Source: Plectrocnemia conspersa
Lineage: Eukaryota > Arthropoda > Insecta > Trichoptera > Polycentropodidae
Direction of reading: 5' to 3'
DNA: 64,000 nt
Assembly (NCBI GenBank): GCA_009617715.1
Contig: VTFK01000266.1
Span: forward strand, 682,001-746,000
This document shows, one piece after another, positions 49,270 through 60,999 of this stretch (its first letter is position 1; each line of letters begins with the position of its first letter). The notes under the pieces are model-generated. The model searched no databases. It worked only from the letters and a program-made list of their open reading frames with translations, and was not told the DNA's origin. A program made the position numbers and the translations under genes.

Positions 49270-50300
49270 TAGATACGCCCAGAGTGGAGATTCGCCGCGC
49301 CAGACTTTTCATATTAACATTACACATGGATCGCTGCATACTTTGATGATTACATACATTTAAGGACATATAAAGTGAATAAAGTTCAAAACAATATTTA
49401 AATATGTTCAGAATTATATTAGTTGGAATTAATACATCCCTCAATCGTCCATAAATTAAAAATACTTTCACACATATTTTCATTCATATACAATAAATCC
49501 ACCGCGGTCCAATTTATTTAATCACAAAAATTAGACTTCATATCTATTATTTATATATAATTTATTTAGGGTATACCTGTACCCAATCCAGATGTTAGGA
49601 CCGCTCCTGAAAAAAAAACACTCAAGAATGCAACGCCAAAAGAACGAATATCCTTGTAAATAAATTGAGTATTTTTTAGAGATATAGAACTTTAAAATTA
49701 AATAAACCACTTTTTCGAGCAGCTGGAGCCGTATATCGGCAATAACGCGGCGAATGTTGGCTTCCAAATCTCCATCGTCTCTGGTTTATCAGCGTAGACT
49801 AACTTTACAGATCTATTATAAATATTTTGGACTTAATAATACCTATAATGAAATAAAATACTAGAAATTTTATCATCAAGTTGTTTAAAATTGCTTCAAA
49901 AAAAATAAAATGTATTGGGCATGACATAGATGTCTCCGCACTGTAATTTTAAAACCATTTTGGGCATGACATACATGCCACTGGACTTTTAAATGTTAAT
50001 TACTTGCATATTTTTTACATCAAATAGCAGATTCTAACAAAGAATTTTGAAAAGTACTATTCATACTACCTATGCAGATAAACATGATTCCTACTCCTGC
50101 TTCAATCAACAGCATTACCATTTTTCTTCATCTTTCGATCTCGATCGTGAAATGCAATGCTAGTCATTATCGCAACTGTGTAATCTTCAAACAATAAAAA
50201 TAAAGGATATAGCGTCACCCAAGTAAGCTATATGTAAAAACGACACACCTGCCATTCTCTATCTACACTGACAATCTCAACAAACATATTTTGCATATAT
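49270..50300. other. Stretch without a recognisable gene
   Basis: AT-rich. A short direct repeat (TTGGGCATGACATA) occurs at about 49915 and 49961. No exon or element was recognised. Confidence 0.45.
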
Positions 50301-50489
50301 ACACACCCGCATGCTCTACAGCAGTGTTTCCCACGGTGGGGCGTACGCCCCACCGGTGGGGCACCACGCCTCAGAGGTGGGGCACCACGCTTCAGAGATG
50401 GGACACCACACTTCAGAGATGGGACACGTCGGAAATTATCAAATATTCCACATATAAATATAATTTGCTCGTTCACGACTAAATATACC

Positions 50490-52126
50490 CACGTGCGTAG
50501 GATTTCTTAAAATTTGGATTTATACCTGCTAGGCATTACGAATGCCTACCTTTTTGTCTTCTGTGTGAGAAATCCTTTACCAATGAAACAATGAAACGAG
50601 GTCGTCTTGAAGCACATTTGAAGGCAAAACATAGTACTCATATTAATTCAGATATTATTTTCTTTCAAAATCTTAAAGAAAAATTTGGAAAACAACCAAC
50701 ATTAACAAATCTATTTTGTGCACAAACTGCAAGTATTGATCGTAGTCTTGAGGCTAGTTACCAAATTTCATTGCTCATCTCTAAATGTGGAAAAAACCCA
50801 TACTATAGGAGAGGATCTAATCAAGCCATCAATATCAGCATTTCTTAAAACAGTTCTACAACAAGATGACAAACTCGTGAAGGCTATGCCCCTCAGCAAC
50901 ACTACTGTTTGCAAAAGAATAGACGAATTGAGTGAAAACGTAAACTAGCTTACGTAAGATATATTTATAAAAGAGAATTTGCAGAAGAAATGTTATTCTG
51001 CAAATCATTAGAAAGCACTACTACCTCCAAAGATATATTTAATAAGCTAATAGAATATTTAGATGTTAAAAATATACCAATGAAAAATATAATATCTTGT
51101 GCTGCAGATGGTGCCCCCAATATGATAGGAAAGAAAAATGGCTGCTTAAAATTAATGAAAGACGAGAATCCAGATATGACTGTGGTGCATTGTGTTATTC
51201 ACAGGGAAAACTTGGAGGCTAAATACATTTCACCTGTTCTAAATGAGGTACTAAATTCCGTTATAAAGTGTATCAATATGATTAAAACTAGTGCTAAATC
51301 TGAGCGTCTCTTCAAGTTATTTTGTGAAGAACAAAATGCGGAACACGTAAGACTGTTACTTCACACTGAAGTAAGATGGCTCTCAAAAGGAAATTCCTTA
51401 AAAATATTTATGGAATTATTCGATACCCTTTGTGATTTTTTAAGCAACCGATCTGATATGAAGTTTTTGATGACGGTCGTCGGTAAAGCATTTGTAAGCT
51501 ATTTAACTGATATATTTGAAAAATTAAATATTTTAAATAGCCAACTTCAAGGATCGGAGAAAACACTTGTCGATGCAAAAGCAAAGATATTTGCATTCAC
51601 CACTTTTATCGAATTATCTAAAAAAAAATTTTTTAACAACAATTTTGCAACAATTTACTGGCTCCAAAAATGTGAAGTGACTCATAATGCTAAACGTGTT
51701 ATTTTGGACCATCTGCAAACTTTATCAACTGATTTTAAAGAACGATTTGCTGATTTAAAAGAGATACATTTTCCAGCTTGGTTGGCACAACCAATGCTGG
51801 TAGATATTCCAAATAAAAATTTGTATGAAGAAGAACTTTCGGAAATGCAAAATGATGATTCGATTACAAATTTATTCAATATAAAAGGAATAATGGCATG
51901 AATGTGCGAAGAAACTAACACAAAATATCCTAATATTACTTTGCATGCTAGAAATTTATTATTACCCTTTCCATCATCTTATTTAGTGGAATGTGATTTT
52001 AGCGCCATAAGCGATTTACTCATTAAAAAAAGAAATCGATTGAATATTACAAATAGAGGGGACTTAAGACTGAAATTACCCAAGTTAGATCCAGACATAA
52101 AATTTCTTTGTAGCAAGCGTAAGTGA
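50490..52126 (+). pseudogene. hAT transposase with BED-like finger, inactivated
   Basis: From about 50505 the frame reads FLKFGFIPARHYEC. A zinc finger follows, CLLCEKSFTNETMKRG then AHLKAKH (C-x2-C...H-x4-H), as in ZBED5/SCAND3/FAM200-type hAT proteins. After a frameshift near 50800 comes PLSNTTVCKRIDELSENVN and a stop at 50946-50948. The segment that should carry the first catalytic Asp (the LDES motif) is absent: the protein resumes at LAYVRYIYK, so a deletion removed it. The long frame 50990-51901 is intact (303 codons) with SCAADGAPNMIG (second Asp), HCVIHRENL and TEVRWLSKGN. An in-frame TGA at 51899-51901 precedes the C-terminal dimerisation region (LLLPFPSSYLVECDFSAISD, KKRNRL), ending at 52126. 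Enzymatically dead. Confidence 0.93.
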
Positions 52127-52153
52127 ATTTAATAATTTAATAATGGATTAGGC

Positions 52154-52825
52154 CAGGGTTTCCCAAACTTTTTCAGCGACGGAACACTTGACAAATCCGA
52201 AAACTTTGGCGGAACACTTAGCTTATTTTTTAGGTTGGGTAACTCATAATAGTAATATCATTTATTTCATAAACATAAAAATTCAAATAAATAAAGCTCC
52301 TAATGACTTTGGGTTCTTAAATTACAATTTTTTTTATATCAGGCATAATATTGATCAGTTGTATTCTCAGTTTTTGGATTATTTTTTTCTTCGATGATAG
52401 ATGTATCAGTAGAAGTATTTGGCATTTCTTTCGTCAAATTTTCTGTTTTCAGCCAAAGATCCATGGGTAGTTTTTGAATAATATGTAAATTCTGTAATAT
52501 TTTTTTTTGTCAAAATGGAAAAAAAATCTGTATTTTAAGCAACCAGACTAAATTAATGTACAAGAAAATCAATTCTTTTTATGCAAATTTTATTTAAATC
52601 ATTTATATTTCTAAAAGTATACACCCAATCCTGTTTTAACGCAATAAATTACAATAGTTTCAAGCTTTTTTATTAGATTTATGAACAATTTTTATGTATT
52701 AGCAAGACTAACAATTTTTTTAATATACTCCAAATATTTGTGAAATATCTATTTAGACTCATGGAACACCTATTTTGGATCCGCGGAACACCAGTGTTCC
52801 GCGGAACATAGTTTGGGAAAGCATG
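52154..52825. mobile_element. Nested hAT-type element, 672 bp, with 8-bp TSD
   Basis: Ends CAGGGTTTCCCAAACT and the complement of CATGCTTTCCCAAACT match at 13 of 16 positions. The exact 8-bp duplication GATTAGGC flanks it at 52146-52153 and 52826-52833. Subterminal CGGAACAC repeats occur at both ends (e.g. GGCGGAACACTT, CGCGGAACACC). No transposase. It lies between the stop codon of the host element's transposase and that element's right end, so it is the younger insertion. Its TTTCCCA end resembles the host's GTTTCCCA. Confidence 0.94.
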
Positions 52826-53016
52826 GATTAGGCATTACCATTTTATTTTATTTTACTTATATTTTTAATTTGTATTTTGTAATTATTTCAATTATCATAT
52901 ACGTTTTGAAAATTTAACTACTGTTTTATTAAAAAAGATGCCGGTGGGGCATATGACTTTTGAAAAGACTACGGTGGGGCATGGCATAAAGAAGGCTGGG
53001 AAACACTGCTCTACAG

Positions 53017-53560
53017 GCAATTAGCGTTGCGGTGAACGCGTGCTATTTGTACAATACATCACGAGCTTATGAATTAATATAGCTCGTGTGTAGTGTTTCT
53101 AATGCGCTATTAAACTATTTATTGCACAACGCTTCTTCGGGGTACGATAACGGCGAACGGTCAAACCGCTGTGATGATAAGCGATAGGATAGAACAATAA
53201 GCAAATGGGCAATCTTGTTAGTCTTATCCCGCCCGGTGACCATCGCCATTAAATTGTAATTGGATATAGAGGTGACGACGGTGACACGAAAATATATTTG
53301 CTTTGTGTAAGTATGTGTCTTTGTCCCATTAGAGTACACGGTGTGAAGTATTATAGTATAATTACAAATGTATGAAGAACTTTATATAATATTCGGTCTT
53401 TGAAATACATTATCCACTAAATAATATTCTCAAAAAAACATCAAAGCAACCAAACAAATCTCGATAAAAATTGTAATTCAAATTCGTTATTAATTTATAT
53501 TAATGTCTATGGTTAAGTTTTACTGGTGCAGATATTTAAATCTAGTAATTTTTGTTTGGA
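53017..53560. other. Partly G+C-richer stretch, no gene recognised
   Basis: The first 300 bp are less AT-rich than average, with a CGAGCTTATGAATTAATATA inverted motif (GAGCT...AGCTCG) near 53063-53090. No coding feature was recognised. Confidence 0.45.
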
Positions 53561-53569
53561 AGAGTAGGA

Positions 53570-54034
53570 CACCAAAACTGCATAGCTGCAGAAATTGAAG
53601 CCAATACAGAGATATCGATTTAGGAGTTAACAGATAAGACAAGATATATGGTCTAGCATTCAAAATTTAAAAAATATTGGAAAGGCGTGGAAACAAGGCG
53701 CGTGGGTTCCAAATGCACGAAGCGACGAGAACAAGGCGACGCGCCTGCCTCATATTGCGAGAATCACACGATAACAAATTAATGCTCACGGATGGATGTA
53801 ACTGTTGCTTACCCTCCATATTTTCCTAATATAGCACCATCAAATTACCATTTAATTAAGTTTCTACAATATAATATATATGTAGTGGATCATAATAGAT
53901 ATAATAGTGGATGGTTACTGTGGATCCTGCAAGATTTCTATATACTTTTTTGTTGTACCTTTTTATATGGCACTTATTATCAATCACGTGAGATCATGGA
54001 CGAAAACACAAATTTTCAGGAAAGTTTGATCTAA
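53570..54034 (+). pseudogene. Mariner transposase remnant with internal deletion
   Basis: The first part contains NIGKAWKQGAWVPNARSDEN, matching the WVPHxLT linker between the DNA-binding and catalytic domains of mariners. The frame then jumps to VAYPPYFPNIAPSNYHLIKF, corresponding to the HPPYSPDLAPSDYHLF block carrying the third catalytic Asp, here changed to Asn. Everything between (first and second catalytic Asp) is missing. The C-terminal part is open to a stop at 54034. Inactive. Confidence 0.75.
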
Positions 54035-54179
54035 ACTTGGCAATCATAAAAAGGTGAAGAAATTATATAGTAATACATATTCGAAATCTACCTAAAATAT
54101 GTTTGTCATATTGCCGTACTGACTGTTAAGTAACTCAGTCAAATTATTTAAATCCCCAAAGTAGCTCTCAAAACCATAT

Positions 54180-54840
54180 GTAAAGATGTCTTTAGTACAG
54201 GTGGAAATGGATTATGTAGGTTCACGATAAAGCGTTGCGCATTGTAGCTGTCTTTGTAAACAACTATGCAAGTATCGCAGCAGGAAGCGACTGAAGAGTT
54301 CTGAATAGCTGCAAGCGATAAGTCAAATCGATTTGCAAAGTTTGCTTTAGCGTCGATTTTCAGCAAGGGTTCATGCACTCGGTACAACCAACCACCGCGT
54401 GTTCCGGGTGCATTAGCGTTGCACCCAGAGGTTGACGGCACGACACCCCTAGCTGGAGTAAGAGCACCCACCTCCAGTCAGTCTGACACTTTTTGAAAAT
54501 TCCCGGAAAGTTCATCGGGATGCATTGACCTCCCGAGCGGTGACGCGAACCTTCCAGATTGAATAATAGAACAAGGACACGTGCGAATTTTCCGATCCCG
54601 TTCATCCGTCCGATGCACTCCGTGCGGCGGTCAAGTGCCCCGACGGACAATAAACCTGGGCCAAAGACCCCCCGAGATTGGACCGGCGGCTAATTAAATA
54701 AATTGCGTTGATAACGAACGCATTGTTTGAATGGCGAGAGCCAGCGTTCGTATGCATGAACAAAAACCGTTGATTAACTGACTGACCTGATTCAAAAATG
54801 TGTGCTTTCGCCAGAAGCGGACTGGACAATGCCAGTGGAC
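54180..54840. other. G+C-rich island, function unknown
   Basis: Overlapping minus-strand frames of 75-107 codons cross it, but none has a recognisable motif and none has consistent splice sites. A TAATTAAATAAATT homeodomain-type cluster lies at about 54691-54705. It may be a regulatory element or an old, G+C-rich mobile sequence. Confidence 0.3.
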
Positions 54841-54849
54841 TGGTGGATT

Positions 54850-55905
54850 CGATTTTTGTTTTTATTTAAGAAAAATATGATAAATAAACAAATTGTATGA
54901 GCAAATAACTAAGGGCATGTAGGGCTTTGAATGTCGATTTATTATGTCTCATCTGAAACATGGCAAAATTCTGAAAACAATTGTTTCCGTGGAAACTTTT
55001 CAAATTCAACCCTTGGAATAATATGTATCTTTGTGAAGCGACAAATCGAGTGGAGCGTAAATATGTCAAGACATGGATACTAATTAAAATCGTAATAATC
55101 AAAAACATACGTTTTATAATGGCATAGTATCACTTTCCATTGGGATATTACAGTAAAGGCATTAAATAATAACATATACGTAAGTTAGCTAACTTCTATT
55201 TTGGGTAAAAATAATGTGCTAACAAGAAAAAGACACTAAGTAGATTGACCTAGAATATCTCATACACGACTCCATTTCAAAGAGTTAAAATTAATATCAA
55301 TTTTTTCCGTTTTATCAAATATATGTAAGCTTTTTTATTAGTATATTTTTACCGGAGTAACATTTTTTAATAACTGCTATTTTGAAACAGGCTTGATAAT
55401 AAACTACATAATTCTGTATTAGAAAACATAATTAAAACGAAGGAGCCCTATGGCATTGCGAACCCTTTCTAAAGATATAACCAGTGTGTTCAAAATTTAT
55501 ATTACCATTTGTCACCACTGAACAATATAGTTGTACTCTTTGAAGCGTGCGTTTAAGAGATTCTATGACATACTCATGCTTAAGACAAATACATGGTTCT
55601 TATTTATTTGCGTAAAAGTATAGTAAAAGTATTCTTAAATCGTGTTTTTTATGTAGTATTAAACTTACTATATAATATAAATAGTTACTCAAATAGCATA
55701 CTAGGGAATAGAGTACAAAATAGTTGTTTCTCGTTTCTTTTCTGTAGGACGGTGGGGGTGCTTTTTCAAACTCGCGCACTAATTCATCGTAACCACGACA
55801 ATAATAAGGATGAACGTAACCTCGTTACATTCATGGAAAAGGGTAACAAATAAATAAATATAAGTAATTAATTTCTTTGTTGCGTAAAGCACCGTTAACC
55901 ACATT
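54850..55905. other. AT-rich stretch without a recognisable gene
   Basis: No supportable feature. Open frames here are short and AT-biased. Confidence 0.5.
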
Positions 55906-55911
55906 ATCCAT

Positions 55912-56335
55912 TGCACAATTCGTCCTCCAAATATGTCCATCAAGCAAATATCACTTTTTAGAGTCGTGGACATATTTAGTTGTTCGAATAATTGAGTGGA
56001 ATAATTTACTGAATGGTCGCTGCATGGTTATGATTTGTCAGCGAGCTTTGCAACCTTGATACTTTAGATTGGTCTTCAATGAAGAAAGGACATACGATAG
56101 ACCACACGGCCACGAGCAGTCAGAGACTCCCAGAGACGATCAAGACGCAGAGAGGAACAGACATTGACTACACCGCCACTGCCACAACTACAAGATGGAC
56201 ATCATCCCTCCGCCAGCTTCTACACCACCGCTCAGAGAATAACAATAATCGTCTACAATAGTTTGATACAATAAAAATCATTACAAGATTCTGGCGTTTT
56301 ACTGTCTGCAAAGTCACATCCCTTAGGGTTAAGCA
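55912..56335 (+). mobile_element. LTR-like dispersed element, copy 2 (~424 bp)
   Basis: Second copy of the element at 42821-43246 in the same orientation, sharing CCATCAAGCAAATATC, GGTCGCTGCATGGTTATGAT, TCAGCGAGCTTTGCAACC, TGATACTTTAG, GACATCATCCCT, AATAAAA and TTAGGGTT near the end. Divergence from copy 1 is substantial. Begins TG and ends CA at matching positions. No flanking duplication was seen. Confidence 0.6.
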
Positions 56336-56339
56336 TCTT

Positions 56340-59300
56340 AAAAGTCTAATATAGTAAAATATTTATTTGGAGAAATAAATTATTTTTTAATGAAACTTAT
56401 TTAACGATATACATTTTGCATATTGCTGCAAAGTACATAGTCATAGCTTGACTTAAATTACCACCTCAATATTTATTCATAATATGAGGCAAATCTATAA
56501 AAATCTAAGGTAATTGTTTGGAATTTTAAAAATAAAAAACACTAATTTCGATATCCCAGTTACGATAGGAATTTTAAAACGCCGTATGTTCATTTGGGAT
56601 TCAAACCCATAACTTTTAACGCAATAACATATAAATAAACACACATCATTATAATTGATAGAAATTAACCATACGACCAATTTTTTTTTTGAAAAGTTGC
56701 TCGCAGAAAATATATAAAAGGGTTTGCAAAAAATCGGACTACTAATTTCATAGCATCGACTTGCTATGCTACTTCGGTTTATCTTGTATTTTATGCATTC
56801 GATATTCTGACACTGAAACACTGACACCTGATTGATATGGTATTAATTGTGCAATATAACCATACAGATCCAAGACTTGATAAATGAAAGAGTCATTTAA
56901 AAACCGTTACATCATATACACTTTTTATTTTTTAACATTTTATTTTTATAGAAAATATTTTTAAATAGCGCTAAAAACTCTTATCACTACCACATAAATA
57001 TTAACAATCAGCTAGTTTTTTAGGTTTAATGAAATAAATTAAGTTTAACTCCTCACAATATTAAGGCTAAAAATAACTGCTGGTTACTGTATTGAATTGT
57101 TATTTATAAATAAACTTATAAATTAAAAATACTGCTAATCAATTAACCTTTTAAGTTTATTTTAATATAGTGGCAAGCCATAAGTAATATATAGAAAATG
57201 TACTATTGACATTTTTATGGGAAGAACGCAGTAAATTAGCAACAGTTTTTCTAAACCTTACATCAAAATTTTCTTTGCGAATTATGGCAGTTTCAAGTTA
57301 AATATTTATACGGTAAAATATAAATAAGTTTAATTGTAGCCTATGGTTACTGAAAACTACTGACTTCTGACGACGATAATTTTTTTTCAAGATTGCGCAT
57401 TTATTTCATGCGCCCTAATGTCGCGTCGGTCTGAAATTTTGTCTCTGAGCTTTTGTCGGCACGGTTTTGTTCCACCCGTCTCGTCATATTTAGTATATGT
57501 TTATTATAATGAAGTTTATATAGGTTATTTGTCATAGTTAAATATATAATTACGTTTAAATTAAATAATAAAAAATGGTAGAATGAGGATAATCTTTTTT
57601 GCGGAATAGCTTAAAAAATTGAGTTCTGGCATTAAACACTAGTGAAAATATTAACTGAAGTACAAAGTGCGTATTATTCAGTCAAAACTCAAGACACGAA
57701 TGACCTCTAAAAATTATTATTTTCTTCTACGACGAACATAAATGGAAGTCTCACTGATTTTAGATTAAAAAATAAATTTTATATAATCTAAAATATATAA
57801 ATAAAAATCATCCGTTTCTTACCAATCTATAATACAATATATGACCCATATACGCATATCATATGTATTATTTTAATATTAAATACATATATGTGTATAT
57901 ATGGCCATAATACAAATTCCACGTTCTAATATATTTTCATGTGCTAACCTAGCAAACGACTTATAATTGCCCTATAAGTTGCTGAGCCACAAAATTGCAT
58001 TTGAGGCTGGCGGTAACGCTACGCCATAACGCAATAAAAACACGATTGCAATAGCTATCGAGGGGAAATATTAGGCGCGATATTGGATTGTAACTATATG
58101 AATTATTATAAATAACAATAAATTGTTTCATTCCATCACAAAGCTTTCAACACGCACTTCGCCTTTAAAACTTTCGCTTTGTTCGCCGTTGATGCAATTA
58201 TAGAGCGGATGGGAAAACGACACGTGCAGAAAAACGATCGAGTCGAGGGGTTGTAAAACGCTTTAATGTCACACGAATACCGTTTAAATAATGACAGTAT
58301 ATTTTCATATTCATAAATAATTTCAGATAACGAAACGCCTTCACGCTCTAAATTTTCGCCCAACTTTCCACTCCAAAAAATGTACCATTGCCAATAAATA
58401 GACATTTCGTTGTATTGCAACAGGTGAAATCGCAATATAAGCCGATATCATCACAGAGAAGAATGAGATAGGGTCTCGAGCGGAAAATTGCCCTTATCTA
58501 AAGTACATTGCTCGGTTTGTCGCTGTATATACAGGTGCGCCCGTAAGTACGGGGTCGTCGACATTCGGGTCAGAACTATATACATATGTATGTCTACTTT
58601 AGTACTGAGTTTAATTGTCATATTGTGTATTTTATAGTAAATTATGCATACATTAGGGATTCTAAGACCATTAATGTTAAGTTCTTAATACCGTATAGTA
58701 TATGTATAGTAGAATGAAAGAGAAGGCTCCTAAAATATTTCATTACGAACGTAAACCACAAACGTATGATTGCAAGGTGATCAACCAAATAATGTCGATG
58801 TAATTAAATATGATCTAATGATTTTAATACTTATGAGACTACTACTATATTTAGGCCTGCCATGGGGGGAGGATAGGAGACAACTTCCCGGGGCCCATTC
58901 TGGGAAAAATACAGAGACTACATCTCCACAGAGAGCCAAAAACTGCAGATCATAGAGCCGCGACACGGAAATTAGACCTCCAGAAGCTCAGAGGAACGTC
59001 ATTACAAGTGACTCCATAGTGCACATTTTAAATGTAAAATAAAAATATAATGACCCTAAGGCAAGAACATGTCATAATCTAGATATTTAAATTATTTTAG
59101 AAAATTTCGCTTTTTTTATTATTTTTAATAAAAAGTTTTATGGTGTGGGTATTTCATATATTTTATTATTAATATACATTTTTTCGAATTTTGGGAAGAA
59201 AACTGTATTTTTTTGCAGAGCTACAGCTAAATTGTTCTATTTTATGGAAGATGAAAATATTTGCACTATTTCTATATTTCAAAATAAATATTTAAAGACA

Positions 59301-59640
59301 TTTTTTCGGTAAAATATGATTCGATACAATGAGACTAATCAATAATATAAGCAAAGATGTTTACATAAGTTCCATGTAAACCCGATAATGTAATATTGCT
59401 TAAATAATATAATTGCAAAAACACTTCTCAGATCAATTACGTACGTCGCTTTACTTAACACAATAACGAGTTAGAAGCCTTAAGGGACGAGCGCATAAAT
59501 AAAACAACAGTAAAAACAGTTCATCGTACAAGTATCCGTTTTAAAAAGAAATTAAAGTTTAAGAAGTTGTTTTTATATACTATAGTCGCGCGAAACTGTT
59601 TTCTATTGCACCCCTAATAGACGCCAGTAAAATAATAACC
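56340..59640. other. Long stretch without a recognisable gene
   Basis: AT-rich with no supportable exon. A minus-strand frame at 58435-58136 (99 codons, starting MRFHLLQYNEMSIYWQ) is less biased than most, but I recognise nothing in it. A G+C-richer patch at 58840-59010 resembles retroelement sequence. Confidence 0.45.
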
Positions 59641-59642
59641 TA

Positions 59643-60216
59643 TAGGACTGTAACCGCCAGCAATTAATCGCTAGCAGTTTACCGCCGCGTCAATTGATCG
59701 CATAAACAATTTATAGTATACAAATGATCGCTAGCATATACCGTCAAATAGCAATGAGATGTTTATTCATTAGTTAATTGACGGTGTGGCAAGTCAAAAA
59801 AAAAATTATATGCTGTTCTAGAATGTATATAAAACTCAATTTGATAGTTGCAAAACATCCATTTGCTGTTCAAACCCAAACCTAACTTTAACTTCAATTA
59901 AACGAATTAATTTAATTGAAGTTCAAAAATAGGTTTGTTGAAGTTATATTTTAAATAGTACTAGGCCAGTTAAAATGTATCGAAAAAATTGATTTATAAT
60001 TCTAGTGGTCAATATCAGTGAAACTGTATTTATTCACTGCGACCTATAGAAAAACTTTATTTTCAATATAAAATGACCAATAGATTTATATAAATTAAAT
60101 GTATTGCCCGGCTATAAAATATGCTTGTGATCATTTGTAGGATATAAATTGTTTATGCGAGCAATTGACACGGCGGAATCTGCTAGCGATTAATTGCTGG
60201 CGGTGAATTACGGGCG
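59643..60216. mobile_element. Unclassified long-TIR element, ~575 bp
   Basis: Left arm 59654-59740 and right arm 60120-60203 are inverted copies. The outermost 24 bp (starting CCGCCAGCAATTAATCGC) are perfect and the remainder is about 85% matched, including CGCATAAACAATTTATA and ACAAATGATC. CGCTAGCA occurs at both ends of the left arm. The ~380-bp interior is non-coding and has its own foldback at 59878-59936. No target duplication could be fixed, so the superfamily is unknown. Confidence 0.75.
59878..59936. repeat. Internal hairpin of the long-TIR element
   Basis: Arms at 59878-59902 and 59911-59936 (AAACCTAACTTTAACTTC and an imperfect complement) share a perfect inner core, ACTTCAATTAAA/TTTAATTGAAGT, around an 8-nt loop. 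It sits near the middle of the element. Confidence 0.75.
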
Positions 60217-60599
60217 ATATATTTTCCAGACCCCTTTAACATAGCTCGTTTGTTATCATAAATTAAAGTTTCATTGCCAACCCAGAACATTTATTTATTT
60301 TCAGATTCCAACTGTGCTTCCTGATTCAGGCAATCAACATTAAAGCTTAGAAATTGAACCAGATATAAAACAGACAGACTTAGTAAAATTGATTTAAAAA
60401 AATCACTATACATATTAATTTAATGGCCAAATAAACCAGGAATGATTTTTAAACATGATTCTAAATCATTAAAAAAATTAAAATTTACTGCATTACATTT
60501 TTGAGAATAAATGTTAAGTTATGTTTTATTTCCCATTTTTCACATAAAATGGGTTGAAGTAAAGCTTCTAAAATAAAAATGCGAAAAATAGTCTGCCGA

Positions 60600-60990
60600 T
60601 ATACAAATAGATGCGGCGCAAATCAAAAGCGGTTTCAGACGGTGCATTTTGCGTCAGACGGGGACTTTACGCGTCCTTGACAATGTCCGCGCGCTCATAC
60701 ACGCGAAAACAAAAAGCAGTCAAATTTCTCACGCGTTAACTTTTGATGCGTGCACCAATCCAGTTTCGAGTGCGCTTACACTCATCCCCACCTTCGCGCC
60801 CCATCTACGCCAACGACTATAAATAAACGCGCGTGCGAAAACAACAACAATCGGGCGGCATCGTCCGCCGCGGGCGTTGCGTTGCGTAATAGTCTCCATT
60901 GCGTACGATCGAACGAAGCCAAGTTTTCACGGTCAAGAATATGTGTTGCAAAAAATAAAAACATCAACAACTCTCTTTGTCTTGTAGCGT
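60600..60990 (+). promoter_or_regulatory. G+C-rich island with a candidate TATA box
   Basis: CpG-rich 400 bp in AT-rich surroundings. CTATAAATAA at about 60818 is followed at 28-32 nt by a CAACAATCG stretch and then a very CpG-rich segment, as in a plus-strand promoter and leader. The 80-codon frame from 60750 spans the TATA box and is therefore not credited. The downstream gene is unknown. Confidence 0.3.
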
Positions 60991-60999
60991 GAACTCAAT

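Larger units (their letters stand above)
50322..53008 (+). mobile_element. Complete hAT transposon, 2687 bp, with 8-bp TSD
   Basis: Ends are CAGTGTTTCCCA and TGGGAAACACTG, perfect 12-bp inverted repeats. The flanking 8-bp duplication CTCTACAG is exact (50314-50321 and 53009-53016). Subterminal GGTGGGGC repeats occur several times on the left and again inverted in function near 52945-52985 on the right. It contains one transposase (50490-52126) and is interrupted by another hAT element at 52154-52825. The perfect duplication and ends suggest a fairly recent insertion, but the transposase is broken. Confidence 0.96.

Noticed and set aside
54148..54829. Overlapping minus frames of 75-107 codons
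   Set aside because: They overlap in different frames, lack motifs, and none has consistent exon borders.
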